A stretch of 64,000 nucleotides of DNA, from assembly GCA_028751875.1 (NCBI GenBank), contig CM054140.1, forward strand, positions 48,663,956-48,727,955, written 5' to 3'. The translations under genes were made by a program, and so were the position numbers. The notes beneath the pieces were generated by a model. The model was not told where the DNA came from. It ran no database searches and saw only the letters and a program-made list of their open reading frames with translations. The DNA is from Rapana venosa (Eukaryota; Mollusca; Gastropoda; Neogastropoda; Muricidae). Below, piece after piece: positions 44,204 through 54,129 of the stretch; position 1 is the stretch's first letter; each line of letters begins with the position of its first letter.

Positions 44204-45421
44204 ATATAAGTGAAGTTCTCTACGTCTGAATGAGATGCACTTTCTCTGATCATTTTGACCGTTTCAATAACATTTTCGTTCTGACAGCAGAATGGTGGGA
44301 CATGAAAGGACAGCGGACATCTAACTTATGGACAGCAGAAAAATCCCAAGTCTGAAAGAATACACACCTAAACACACAAAAAAATCAACAACAGAAAATG
44401 GGTTATGGGGTTAGGTGTCTGAAGCCCACTGTATCATAAAATGTGACCTAAAAGAACTGAACCAAAATACACCAAAACACATGGAAACAAAATCTTGGAA
44501 GCATTAGGAAATAAAAATCTAAACACACAAGGACACAAACTGAAAAGGGTGGTTAAAAAGAAAGAAGGGGGGGGGGGGGGGGAGGGAGGGGAAAACCACA
44601 CCAGGTGTCTTCTAGAAAATAGACCAATGTTAGAATAAAAGAGATGGTATCCAAGCAACACTAGAAAAATTAAGCTGAAGGATTTTACTACCCTGTATTT
44701 ACATAAATCTTTTTTTTAAAATACACAGCAAAAATCAAACTGCTTTGGTAACCAAAGCATACATATTTTACAATGTATTCCAAATTACCAAATGATAATA
44801 TTATGTTCAAGGACAAATATGTATTAATAATGACTAAAAGATACTATTATGTTCAAGGACAGACTAGAACTACTTTGTAAACCTCCTCTACTTCACCAAA
44901 ATATGTTTAAACTGTTTTCTAAATAACAGTACCAGCCATATAAAAGAAACTGAAAATTCCCTTCAAAATGGCAGCTAAACTAATTTGTTGTGGTTTTAAT
45001 CTATAAATATTTGTATTTTCTGACTCAACTTTGTCTTCAATGCAAGATCTCTTTTTCATAAAATCACTCGTTTTCCATGAGACCGCACACAAAGAAAAAA
45101 CTGCCATTTGTAGACAATGAATCAGGCCAATAACCTTCATAATTATAACTACTAAAATCACAGTATTCAAAGTCCAATGCATTTTTCTTAATACCATCTT
45201 TTCAGCATCATTAATAAAACAACATTATCACAACTACAATAATCAAAGTCTTATTCATTTTTTTCGATACCACACTTTCACAGTCAATGGTGAATGAACT
45301 ATAATCATTACAGAAACCCAATTCTAATGCATTTTTCTGGTACCACACTTTTCGAGTTATCGACAAAACTGTTCACATCTCAGAAGCTGCTGTGGCCATG
45401 TCCACATATTCAGACACTCAC

Positions 45422-45504
45422 CTGATAATCCCGGGCTTTGCCGAGCTGGTGGGTTCCTTCCTGTACGGACATCTGGGCGTTGTCGATGTTGGCCTCTATG
45501 CTGT
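45422..45504 (-). CDS. STX7/12: Syntaxin 7/12-like exon C (end of SNARE motif)
   Basis: An 83-nt exon. With the G left over from exon B it reads DSIEANIDNAQMSVQEGTHQ then LGKARDYQ. Acceptor CTTACAG, donor CAG|GTGAGT, the strongest donor of the set. D-S-I-E-A-N is highly characteristic of syntaxin 7/12. It ends exactly at a codon boundary, so either tail exon (41517-41618 or 38664-38756) can follow without a frame change. A 30-bp tandem repeat lies about 80 bp upstream of its acceptor. Confidence 0.92.
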
Positions 45505-45579
45505 CTGTAAGCACAGCGACAAGGGATTTTGACTAACTGGGATTCCTCTGGCTGGAAAGTGGCAGGTAACTAGCGTAAC

Positions 45580-45655
45580 TGTGTTTAAAGTGACTAGTGT
45601 GTGTCTGATTGTTTAAAGTGACTAGTGTGTGTCTGATTGTTTAAAGTGACTAGTG
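45580..45655. repeat. 30-bp tandem repeat, about 2.5 units, near the exon C acceptor
   Basis: GTTTAAAGTGACTAGTGTGT then GTCTGATT, repeated. It is about 80 bp upstream of the exon C acceptor. 45660-46150 holds nothing recognised. Confidence 0.9.
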
Positions 45656-46149
45656 TAGTGTAACTGTCTGTTTGATGATGAAAACTTGCACACAAAATTG
45701 CCAAACCCAAAACAAAACAAACACACTTTCTACAGATTCTTGTTACAGATTCCACAACAATGACATTTAAACACTTTTAGGGCATTTGGAAGCAAATGCC
45801 TGAAATGCTTAAAAAGACACTGGACTTTAACGGACCTTCAAGGGCCTTAAGCCTGCTGATACAGGGTGACATGTGACCACAAAACCAACCTGCTAAAAAT
45901 TAATAGTCTATTTCTCCAAACATAAAATGGAGCTCTATGTATAAGCGACCCCTCCTCAATAACCTGGAAGCCCTAACCCTCTCCCCAAAACACAAACATA
46001 TTTTTAAAAATCCCAACTTATAAAATATCAAGACCAATAATCAAAACCATCAGCAGTTCACTACACAGCATGATAACAACAACTTCAAACTGATGACAAA
46101 CAACATCAATGACATCAGCGCTAATGGTGACAAACTGCAAACAGTCCAT

Positions 46150-46500
46150 AGCTTCTAGTTCATTTTCTTCTTTTATTTCAAGAATAATGGACACAGCTGT
46201 CAGTTTCCCCCACTTTCAGCTGCTCTCAGCTGCTGTCCATTCCCTCCCATCCCAGCCCAACTGAGGCTAATTATAGCAGGAACTGACCACACTTGGACTT
46301 GGTAAATGGTTTGCGCTAAATTTAGCACTCTTGACTAAGTGAGTGATGTTGGATTTGCGCGCGGTGTGGAATAAGCATTCATGTGCTTTTCTACATCAAG
46401 ACCCTGTGTGTATGCAGTTTTAAAAATTTTGTCATCTGTTCCCACCGGCACACAATGACCTACTCTTCAGAAAAGCAGAACAGGTTTTAACTACCAAGAG
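46150..46500 (-). mobile_element. SINE-A, 5' truncated, carrying a MITE-like insert
   Basis: Minus strand: TAAAACCTGTTCTGCTTTTC, GTAGGTCATTGTGTGCCGGT, TGCATACACACAGGGTCTTG and GCACATGAATGCTTAT, then the insert 46192-46366, then TCCATTATTCTTGAAATAAA. Without the insert the two halves align end to end with the SINE-A consensus. Confidence 0.85.
46192..46366. mobile_element. 175-bp MITE-like element, copy 1
   Basis: Begins CACAGCTGTCAG and ends GCGCGCGGTG. TGGA is duplicated at 46188-46191 and 46367-46370. Internal landmarks: GCTAATTATAGCAGGAACTG, ACCACACTTGGACTTGGTAA and GCTAAATTTAGCACTCTTGA. The same element lies in a SINE-C at 60418-60604. A 4-bp TSD with very short CAC...GTG termini fits no family I can name with confidence. 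Confidence 0.8.
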
Positions 46501-46675
46501 GCAATTACAACAGGCCAAGGATCAAAGCCTGTAGACGTAGAACTCCCCAGGACCGCACAGACTTTAACAGCACTGACACAGCTGGAGACCACACGAAAGG
46601 ACAGAAACATCAAGCTTTAGCTCAAAGAGCAGACTGATGTAGTCCATAGTTACCTCATCATTTTTGCATGCTTGT

Positions 46676-46800
46676 TGAGTCAAGTCAAGTCAAAAACACT
46701 TTAAAAAACCATCCCATGATGGGTAATTACAATACTGACAGGCACACCGATACCAACCATAACCTCAAAAAAGAACACAAGCAAGCTACATTTCTATATT
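46676..46800 (-). mobile_element. LINE-type 3' tail F
   Basis: Minus strand: AAATGTAGCTTGCTTGTG, GTGTGCCTGTCAGTATTGTA, ATTACCCATCATGGGATGG, and (GACTT)n at the end. Inverse of the copy at 4925-5096. Confidence 0.65.
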
Positions 46801-46804
46801 GGTT

Positions 46805-47175
46805 CAAAAGATCTAGAGAAGTGAATACAAGATGAGGTGCTATTGCACACTCCTTGGCATCCCATACAAAGATCATTTACCAACGTAGAAGTGAGAAACA
46901 GCATGCTATAGGGCCCTAGGAAGACCTCCTGACCACAGAGAAGAGACAAAAACTGCAGTGGTCCAGGCATGTCTCTCAATCAAAAGGGCTTGCCAAGGCA
47001 GTCGAGCAATGCACAGGGCAAGGTGGGAGAGTGAGCAGAAGACAGAGGAGAATGGCGGACAACATCATTCTCAGATTGGACAAGACTGAGTGAAGCACTA
47101 CAGGACATGGAAGACAAGAGGAAGATGGTGATGGCTGGTTGTCAGGTTTTTCGTGATGCCCCTATGGCTGAGAAG
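46805..47175 (+). mobile_element. LINE family H relic, RT C-terminal region
   Basis: Read across frames: IQ-D-E-V-L, LGIPYKDHLPT, EVRNSML, HVSQSKGLAKA..., then RRQRRMADNI and LSEALQDMEDKR. It matches the order of motifs in 31140-31905 but is more decayed. 47175-47780 is intron with nothing recognised. Confidence 0.6.
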
Positions 47176-47785
47176 ACTGAAATATGTTAATGTAATAATT
47201 CTTCAGGGTTTTAACACACTTTTTTTCATTCACTGAAAACAATTCAAAAGTGTAGATGTTGTCAAAATAACCTGAAGTTTGATGTATTCCTTGATCAAAG
47301 TCAACCTGATATCATTTCAAATCAACTTACTTATTTCTGATGACTACTGAAATAAAATAAATGCTGCTATTAGACACATCTACTATTTGCTGTGTAGATT
47401 TCACAGACACAGCTTCCCAAGGGGAAAAACCCCTTGACCTCTCCCATCCCTACACTGTAGATAATACAGAACAAAATAAAAAAACAAATCCTCAGTGTGG
47501 GTCTCAAAATCTTATTTTTCTGAAGCAACGCTTTCCAGTTTGATGCAAAAGCAGTTGAACCAGCTTGGGCAATCCAATACTTTTTGGATGATTATATGAA
47601 TTTCATCTCCTGTGTTTGTTAATTGTGCAAATAAAACAACCAGCTATGGGCCTGACCATGGTAAGTGGGTAAAGGCAGACATTTGATACGAAACAAAGAT
47701 AATGGTAAGAAACTTCTGTCAAGATAAACCTGAACACACACACACAACACACACTCTCTCTCTCACACACACAACATACACCTAC

Positions 47786-47858
47786 CTAAGACTTCTCCCT
47801 GTTCATGCACCAACATGCCCAAGTCCTTGAAGATGGTGTTCACATCCATGATATCACT
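47786..47858 (-). CDS. STX7/12: Syntaxin 7/12-like exon B (central SNARE motif, zero layer)
   Basis: A 73-nt exon reading [20 protein letters not shown] then GEVL plus one base. Acceptor TTTGCAG, donor TTAG|GTAGGT. It holds the centre of the Qa-SNARE motif; the Gln of H-E-Q-G-E is at the family's ionic zero-layer position, so the key residue is present. A (GA)n tract and a truncated SINE-A lie immediately upstream in the intron (47875-48225). Confidence 0.92.
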
Positions 47859-47871
47859 CTGCAAAACAAAC

Positions 47872-47874
<3 letters not shown>

Positions 47875-47949
<75 letters not shown>

Positions 47950-47985
47950 AGAAGAGAGAAAGAGAGGGGAGAGAAAGAGAGAGGG
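47875..47985. repeat. (GA)n tract beside syntaxin exon B
   Basis: Impure GA repeat that on the transcribed strand gives a (CT)n polypyrimidine run ending about 15 nt upstream of the exon B acceptor, so it may act as its polypyrimidine tract. Confidence 0.95.
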
Positions 47986-47989
47986 ATTT

Positions 47990-48225
47990 CATTTTAATAT
48001 TTTTATTTTATTTATTCTTTTATATCGAGGATAATGGAATAAGCACTCATGTGCTTTTTTACATTCAGTCCCCGTGTGTATGTGGTTTTGTAAATTTTGC
48101 CATCTGTTCCCACCGGCACACAATGGCCTACTCTTTCGAAAAGCGGAACAGGATTTAACGCGTGCGCAATATGTTTTGCATGCGTTCACACACGGGGTCT
48201 TGGTTTATAGTCTCATCCGAAGGAG
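47990..48225 (-). mobile_element. SINE-A, 5' truncated
   Basis: Minus strand: TCCTTCGGATGAGACTATAA, ACATATTGCGCACGCGTTAA, CCTGTTCCGCTTTTCGAAAG, GGCCATTGTGTGCCGGTGGG and TTATCCTCGATATAAAAGAA. 48225-48625 holds GA and G-rich tracts and unassigned sequence. Confidence 0.9.
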
Positions 48226-48624
48226 GGAAGGAAGAGAGAGAGAGAGTGAGAGAGAGTAATCAGTTTTACCCTTAAATCAGACAGATTATTTCACAATAAT
48301 GTGTGAAAAACTATGACCAGAAACAAATCACTACCTCCTTTAAAAAAGAAAAGAAAAGATAAGATATGAAATATGCATCTTCTTCAACACCTCACATAAC
48401 AGAGCTATAATGGCAGAAGACTGAGAGAGTGAGGTTTAGCAGAAGTAGATGAATTAATAAGCCAATGCTTTTGTTGATTTTCATAATTACTATAATGACT
48501 ACCCTAATGTTTTGTGGTTTACTATCATTTAGAGCAGGGGTGGGGGAGATTTGTGGGGGCAGAGAGAAAGGGAGGGGATGGGGTGGCAGAGAGAGAGAGA
48601 GAGAGAGAGGGGGGGAGGGAGGAA

Positions 48625-48796
48625 ACCTACCCACTGGAGTTAACATCAGTGCTGACTCCATTCCCCCTAAAAGCCCTTCAGACTAAACTATTAACTGAAG
48701 TCCCGGGTGCAACTCCTGCAGAACATCTTGCGCACATGTTAAAACCCGTTCCCGCTTTTCAGAAGAGTAGGCCAAGATGACCAATGCAGATGTGTG

Positions 48797-48848
<52 letters not shown>

Positions 48849-48850
48849 AT
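48625..48850 (+). mobile_element. SINE-A middle part followed by (TG)n
   Basis: CACTGGAGTTAACATCAGTG, CAGACTAAACTATTAACTGA, ACATCTTGCGCACATGTTAA and CCCGCTTTTCAGAAGAGTAG; then GATGACC and (TG)n at 48793-48846. The 3' part is replaced by the microsatellite. Confidence 0.8.
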
Positions 48851-49014
48851 GTGTGTACCACGGCAGTCGTTTTTCTCCATTTTCTGCTGCTCTTAAACTC
48901 TGGAACCTGACCCCTAATGAGCTAATCTTAGCTCAGGCAAACTCATAGTAACCGAGCTGGCAGCACAAAGTGTCACCGCAGCAACTGCGACTGACGCTCT
49001 TTATTCTGCAGCGT

Positions 49015-49075
49015 CATCGGACCGTCACGCTCTACTGGCCATACATTGGACCGTCGCGCACTACTGGCCAGAGGA
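49015..49075. repeat. Short tandem repeat upstream of the 277-codon frame
   Basis: GGACCGTCACGCTCTACTGG(CCATACATT) and GGACCGTCGCGCACTACTGG stand in tandem. The ACCGTCAC word recurs in the 50455-50640 repeat. Confidence 0.7.
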
Positions 49076-49085
49076 TTGACAACCC

Positions 49086-49919
49086 TTGACGACCAGCCAG
49101 CCCAGACAACAGGCAGTGATGCCCCTCCCTCTCTTCACTTGCCACCCTCCCTTTCCACTTCACCCCACTCCATACCCCCTGCACCCCCCAAGTCTTCACT
49201 CCCTGTTCCATGCAACACCTCCTACCCCTACCAGCCATGTGACCATCACCTCCCACCCTCCCTCTGACCTCTCAGCTATTCCCAACCACCCCTTCAACCA
49301 GTGCCTTTCCACCAGAGGAAGAAAACGTAACACTGCCACTCTCCCCTGCCACCCCTTCTTCTTCAGCAGACCAAGGTACTACTCAGCCTCTCCTCCCTCC
49401 CCCTCTGTTCCCCATGTGATCATCAATCTCACCCCCCTCCCACTCCCATCTCCAAAAAACCCACTCTCCACTCCCAAAACCCTAACAACCAAAGACATCA
49501 CAATGCTCACATGCAAGAAACCACACACTCTTCTTCAACTGACAAACGTAGCAACGATAACGATGCTCCACAAACAACTCCTTGCAGCCAATCTCACTAT
49601 CTCCAACATGCATAAAGAAATCAACACACTCAAAACTCAAATATCACAAATATCCCAACAGACAAAACTCAACAGCCGAACCATCTCTGACTCTGAAATA
49701 AGAACAAAAAACTCCATAAAGATAATGGAAAGAGACCCCGCATCACAACAAACAACCAAACTCCAAAACAGCCAAAAAACCCAGTCACATCAATTGAAAG
49801 AAATCTGCTCAAAACTACAGTCATTCAAAGACAGTCAACACATCATCAACAATACTACCAAGAAAACAGATACAAACACTCAGCACAACCAGACCACACA
49901 TCATCCAGCAGTCAGATGA
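49086..49919 (+). CDS. Unrecognised 277-codon open frame with coiled-coil C-terminal half
   Basis: The longest non-repeat frame in the window, inside the syntaxin A-B intron. Residues 1-135 are Pro/Ser/Thr/His-rich (LPLFTCHPPFPLHPTPYPLH). Residues 160-260 are a likely coiled coil: LLQLTNVATITMLHKQLLAA, NLTISNMHKEINTLKTQISQ and ICSKLQSFKDSQHII. A low-complexity start plus coiled coil is the usual plan of LINE ORF1 proteins, but no RRM or zinc knuckle is seen and no RT follows. It may be a retrotransposon ORF1 or chance openness of C/A-rich DNA. Confidence 0.3.
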   Translation: MTTSQPRQQAVMPLPLFTCHPPFPLHPTPYPLHPPSLHSLFHATPPTPTSHVTITSHPPSDLSAIPNHPFNQCLSTRGRKRNTATLPCHPFFFSRPRYYSASPPSPSVPHVIINLTPLPLPSPKNPLSTPKTLTTKDITMLTCKKPHTLLQLTNVATITMLHKQLLAANLTISNMHKEINTLKTQISQISQQTKLNSRTISDSEIRTKNSIKIMERDPASQQTTKLQNSQKTQSHQLKEICSKLQSFKDSQHIINNTTKKTDTNTQHNQTTHHPAVR

Positions 49920-50454
49920 CACGACACTGAACCACTCACAGAACCAACCACACATGGTGGAAGAATACAATATCAACACATCCACAGATACGCTCTTTGA
50001 CCGAATGACCCATGACTGACCACTTCTAACACTTGTACACACAACAAAACAAAAAACGAGAACAATTCCTAACTTCACTCATACAACACAAGCAAACAGA
50101 CTCTCCTCACAAAACACATTTGCAATCTTACACAATCCACACTTCCTTCCGTCTCTCACCAAAACACACACTCCAATTTCCCATTCACAAATCACCAGGA
50201 GAGCATTCCCTTCCTGTTCCCTAAAAGTCCTCCAACAAAAATCTGTCCCTGACGAGATGTGACTCCCTGTTGGTAGGTGATCAGCGTCTGAAGGGGGTGG
50301 GACGAGGGAAAAAGATGTCATTGTTGGAGGACTGGCTCGTCTGCACCTTGTCTGTACCAGGCTGACAGTCCAAACTCCTGTTGTCAGTGGCTTGGCAACA
50401 AGCTGTCCTCTCCCACACATTCAGCGCGTCCACTTTCAAATGGGCTATCAAGCA

Positions 50455-50640
50455 GCTGTAAAGTGGCCTGTCACATTAGAGAGTGGACCAAACTGATCCA
50501 CTGTGGGACCGTCACAATAGCGAGTGGGACAAATGTTCCCAACCGGCTGGGCCGTCACTATAGCAGAGGTGGACAAACTGATCTCAACTGACTGGGCCGT
50601 CAACCAATAGCAGAGTGGACCAAAACTGATCCACCTGCTA
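50455..50640. repeat. About 55-bp tandem repeat, 3-4 diverged units
   Basis: Units around GGGCCGTCACTATAGCAGAG, TGGACCAAACTGATCC and CAACTGGCT. 49920-50455 and 50640-51345 are unassigned; 50838-51098 is open but matches nothing I know. Confidence 0.7.
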
Positions 50641-51344
50641 ACAAAGTCTTCCCCCATGCGCTCTCTACAGGCCTCTCCATCTCCCTCCACTTCCGACACA
50701 TCCATTACATCCATGCCTTAAGTGACTTGGCTTCAAGTCAACGGGCTTCTCTTTGGGAATCCTGATGGCAAGAGGGGTTGTGCTTTATTGACAACACACC
50801 CTCCTTCTCACCAGGGCTGGGCACCTAAAAATGTCTCGTGTACCAAGATGCTCTACATCCCTGCCACAGGGTAACAGAACGCTTGCCCTCAAACATTCGT
50901 TTACCCGGAAACCATCATACCTTGCGCAGACATGAAAGCCCAGACTACCACCGACCTGCTATTCAGACGCTACAAACACCAGTCTGCTATCCCAGCTGCG
51001 AATGGTGTGAGACGTACACAACCTGCTGCCTAAACAAAACGACAGATCTACCCAACCCCCACCTTGTGACCAACGTCAATACAACACTATTCACATGACA
51101 CATCACTTTCACCCCTCAGCCAGGATACCCACATCGCTTTGTTAAGTTGTGCCAGGTGTTGTTAGGGAGACATCATCACTCCCTCTCCACACACAACCAC
51201 TAGTCAGTGTGCTTTCTGAGCTACTTAGATTTTGACATAAATAACTGTAGGTTATTGAGTTGCGTGCTTGGTATTGTCTGTGAGTGCTTGTGGTGTACAT
51301 GTGTGTGATGAATGTGTGTGAATATGAAACATGTGATTGAGTGT

Positions 51345-51765
51345 TGTTTTTTTTTTTTCTTATTTTATTTTATTTGTTCTATCATATCGAGGATTATGGG
51401 TTATGAACTCAATGTGGTGTGTTGTTTTTCACATCCCGTTTCCGTGTGGGTGCCTAACTCGGGGGGGGGGGGCGGAAGGGGTGGCGGCGCGGCGCGCTCG
51501 ATCGACTCGCGCTCTCGAGCTTGAGAGCTAGCTAGGTCGGCTCGTCTAGGACTGCGCTTTGCGCTTCTCGAGCTGTTTTGTCTTTATGTTCAGTGCAGGA
51601 GCATCGCCCATCCCACCCCTGTTGAAATGCTTAATGTTCTCTCGATTCAGACGGCGGACAACAGAGTCTCCCCTTCCTTGACATACCCCAAATGCCACAA
51701 GATGTTTCTCTTCTACAGTGTTGGCACACAGGGCCTCGATTTATTAGTTCATCCGAAGGACTTGT
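51345..51765 (-). mobile_element. SINE-A remnants around a CpG-rich stretch
   Basis: The 3' end at 51350-51450 (minus: CACACGGAAACGGGATGTGA and ATCCTCGATATGATAGAACA) and the core at 51690-51765 (minus: CCTTCGGATGAACTAATAAA, TCGAGGCCCTGTGTGCCAAC). Between them lies a CpG-dense segment (51460-51560). Confidence 0.6.
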
Positions 51766-51849
51766 GTGGGTTAGGATGTGAATGAAAGAGTGTTGTATGG
51801 TGCTGCAGCCCGTGCGCTTCGTGCGTGCACATGTACGTTCTGCAAATGT

Positions 51850-51853
51850 GTGT

Positions 51854-51905
<52 letters not shown>
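51850..51905. repeat. (TG)n microsatellite
   Basis: About 26 TG units. 51910-52890 is AT-rich with no recognised feature. Confidence 0.97.
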
Positions 51906-52889
51906 GTGTGTATTGCTCTGTCTGCATGCATCCAAACTGGAAGGTATATTGATCACAAGAATTATTAATGATTGCTTCAATTCTTCCCAAAATTTTCCCC
52001 TCTCCCTCTCTTATACTTTTCTTCACCTCTCCTTTTTTTCTTTCATTTTCTTTCCTTTCTTTTTCCCAGATAAATTAAATGATGTTGATCAATGTCGTGC
52101 TGATGTTGTGGTTTTATAAATCGTTCTGCCTGATGAAGCAATTTGACTTTTGTGGAGACTACGCTATATTGCTGGATTATAAAGCAGTCTGCTTTGACTT
52201 TAACAAATTGACTTTGTGATAGACAGTATATTGTGGTTATATACCAAGCAGTCTGATTGATTGTTACAGCTTGGACTGTTGTGATTTGCAGCTATATTGC
52301 TACACCAGAGATACTCTAGCATCAGAAAAGTTGTTTTTTAGAGACATAAATTTTGCTATAGGATTTTCCAAGAGAAATTCTATAACTTTATTATTGTATC
52401 TACTGCTTGTGACTGTATCTTCCTTGTTTTCGAGCTTTATATGAATACGTGTATTGTGTAAGGTGATAGTTATTGATTTAGAAAAAAGAAGAAGTTTTGT
52501 AGTAGTTCTTTATCAACAATATTCTACACTTTAATGTAGTGTGGTATACTTTGATCTCAATTTAGTGTTTGAAATTTAAAGGGGAATGGGATTATATACT
52601 GTGTTGATATATACAGATCGATTTTTTGCAGATCCAGAGCAGCTTTTTGATATTGTCCTTTAGTATTGTTTCGTTTTTATTGGGTGTTCCTCATTTCATA
52701 TTATATTCTCCTGTTTGATTAGTGAATAGTAAACCTACTTAATCGGGTCTTTATTTGATAGTTACTTAACGTACAGAACAAGAAAATATTATACATTAAT
52801 TAGCCAATCAATCCCTGTCATATATTATTTGTCTCTAACTTCTGACAATGTGGCCAACAAACTGGGCCCTCCGAGTTAGGTACCTGATT

Positions 52890-54125
52890 ATCAACAGTGA
52901 AACAATCAAAAAAGATGACATTGCAACCTATACTATACAACAGTGGAAATCAGTTTCATTGTTGTTGCCTAGCTGATAACGTCGTTCTCCAAATGATTAC
53001 AGATGCACACTTGAATATTCATGGGTATCAAATATTCGTGAAAAGATCCTCACAAACCTCACAAACCCAAGTACACCGGGTTTACTTTATATATATAGCC
53101 TCCTCGCTCAGTTGTAAAAGTATATATAACCTTGAGGTTGTATGACATGAATCCATGTGGATTGAAATAAAATTAATAACACAATAGACCTAATATTAAT
53201 AGATTTATTACAGAAATCCTTCAGAAACCAGGTCTGGCTAGAAAACATTCAACTCCCTTATGGACGAGGTAATACTTTTAAAACATGAAACAATTATTCT
53301 GGGGATTTTATCATAGACTTATTAAAAACACTAAACCAAATGGTGCCACACAACATTACTATGTTTGGTCCTAGAACAAACATATAGATGACCAACTCGG
53401 ATAACAAATAAACTCTAAATCCATTAATCAGATCCATATCTACACTACTACATACAACACATAACAGAAGTATGTTCTCCTCATGTGGATGCAGTGATCT
53501 AATCCAGTTATGTGCTTTATTGGTTTTTAAAAATCGTATAAAAATACCTAAAGTAGGGGCATTAAAAACTATTTTTTACGGAAATTAAAAACTTTAAAGA
53601 GCAAGATTTCCTTTTCAGATTGACAAACGCGCCATTACATGAATATACCCAAATCGAGGGCCTGATGTAGCTGCTGAAATTTTGGTTTAGGACATTTACT
53701 TTCAGTATACGACCAAGACACGCCCCCTTTATTAAAAAAAAAATAGATGTTCAAGAAAAAATCAAACCTCCCTGGGATGACAAAAAAGCATAGTAGAAAC
53801 CGAAATACGACCTAAGTGAATATTTGATAAACACATGGTTCAAATACAAGCAGTCCAGAGCACAAAGAAACAATGTAACTTCACTAAAACGCAATCAAAA
53901 CTGTGATTATCATTCAAAAAGTTGTTATTACAACGACCGAAATCTCGACAAGTATGGAAGCCATTCAATACATTATTAATAAACCTATATCAAAAGTCAA
54001 CAGATCAGTTAATGATATATCAGCTGATGAATTGAAACATCCACTTCTCAAACATTGCCGACAAAGTAATATCAAATGACAAGTCAAAATGAAAATGATC
54101 TCCATTTCTTTAGAACAATATATCG
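52890..54125 (+). mobile_element. LINE relic: endonuclease domain and linker to RT
   Basis: Read across frames with many stops: DAHLNIHGYQIFVKRSSQTS, YIASSLSCKSIYNLEVV, ESMWIEIKL, EVILLKHETIILG (decayed L-G-D-F-N box), MFGLEQ-like, RPTRITNK, HITEVCSPHVDAVI, then RLTNAPLHEYTQIEG, FWFRTFTF, HAPFIKKKI, PPWDDK, RAQRNNVTSLKR and NDKSNENDLHF. This is the AP-endonuclease order of an APE-type non-LTR element. No RT palm is present. Different family from 3838-4662. Confidence 0.75.
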
Positions 54126-54129
54126 AATC

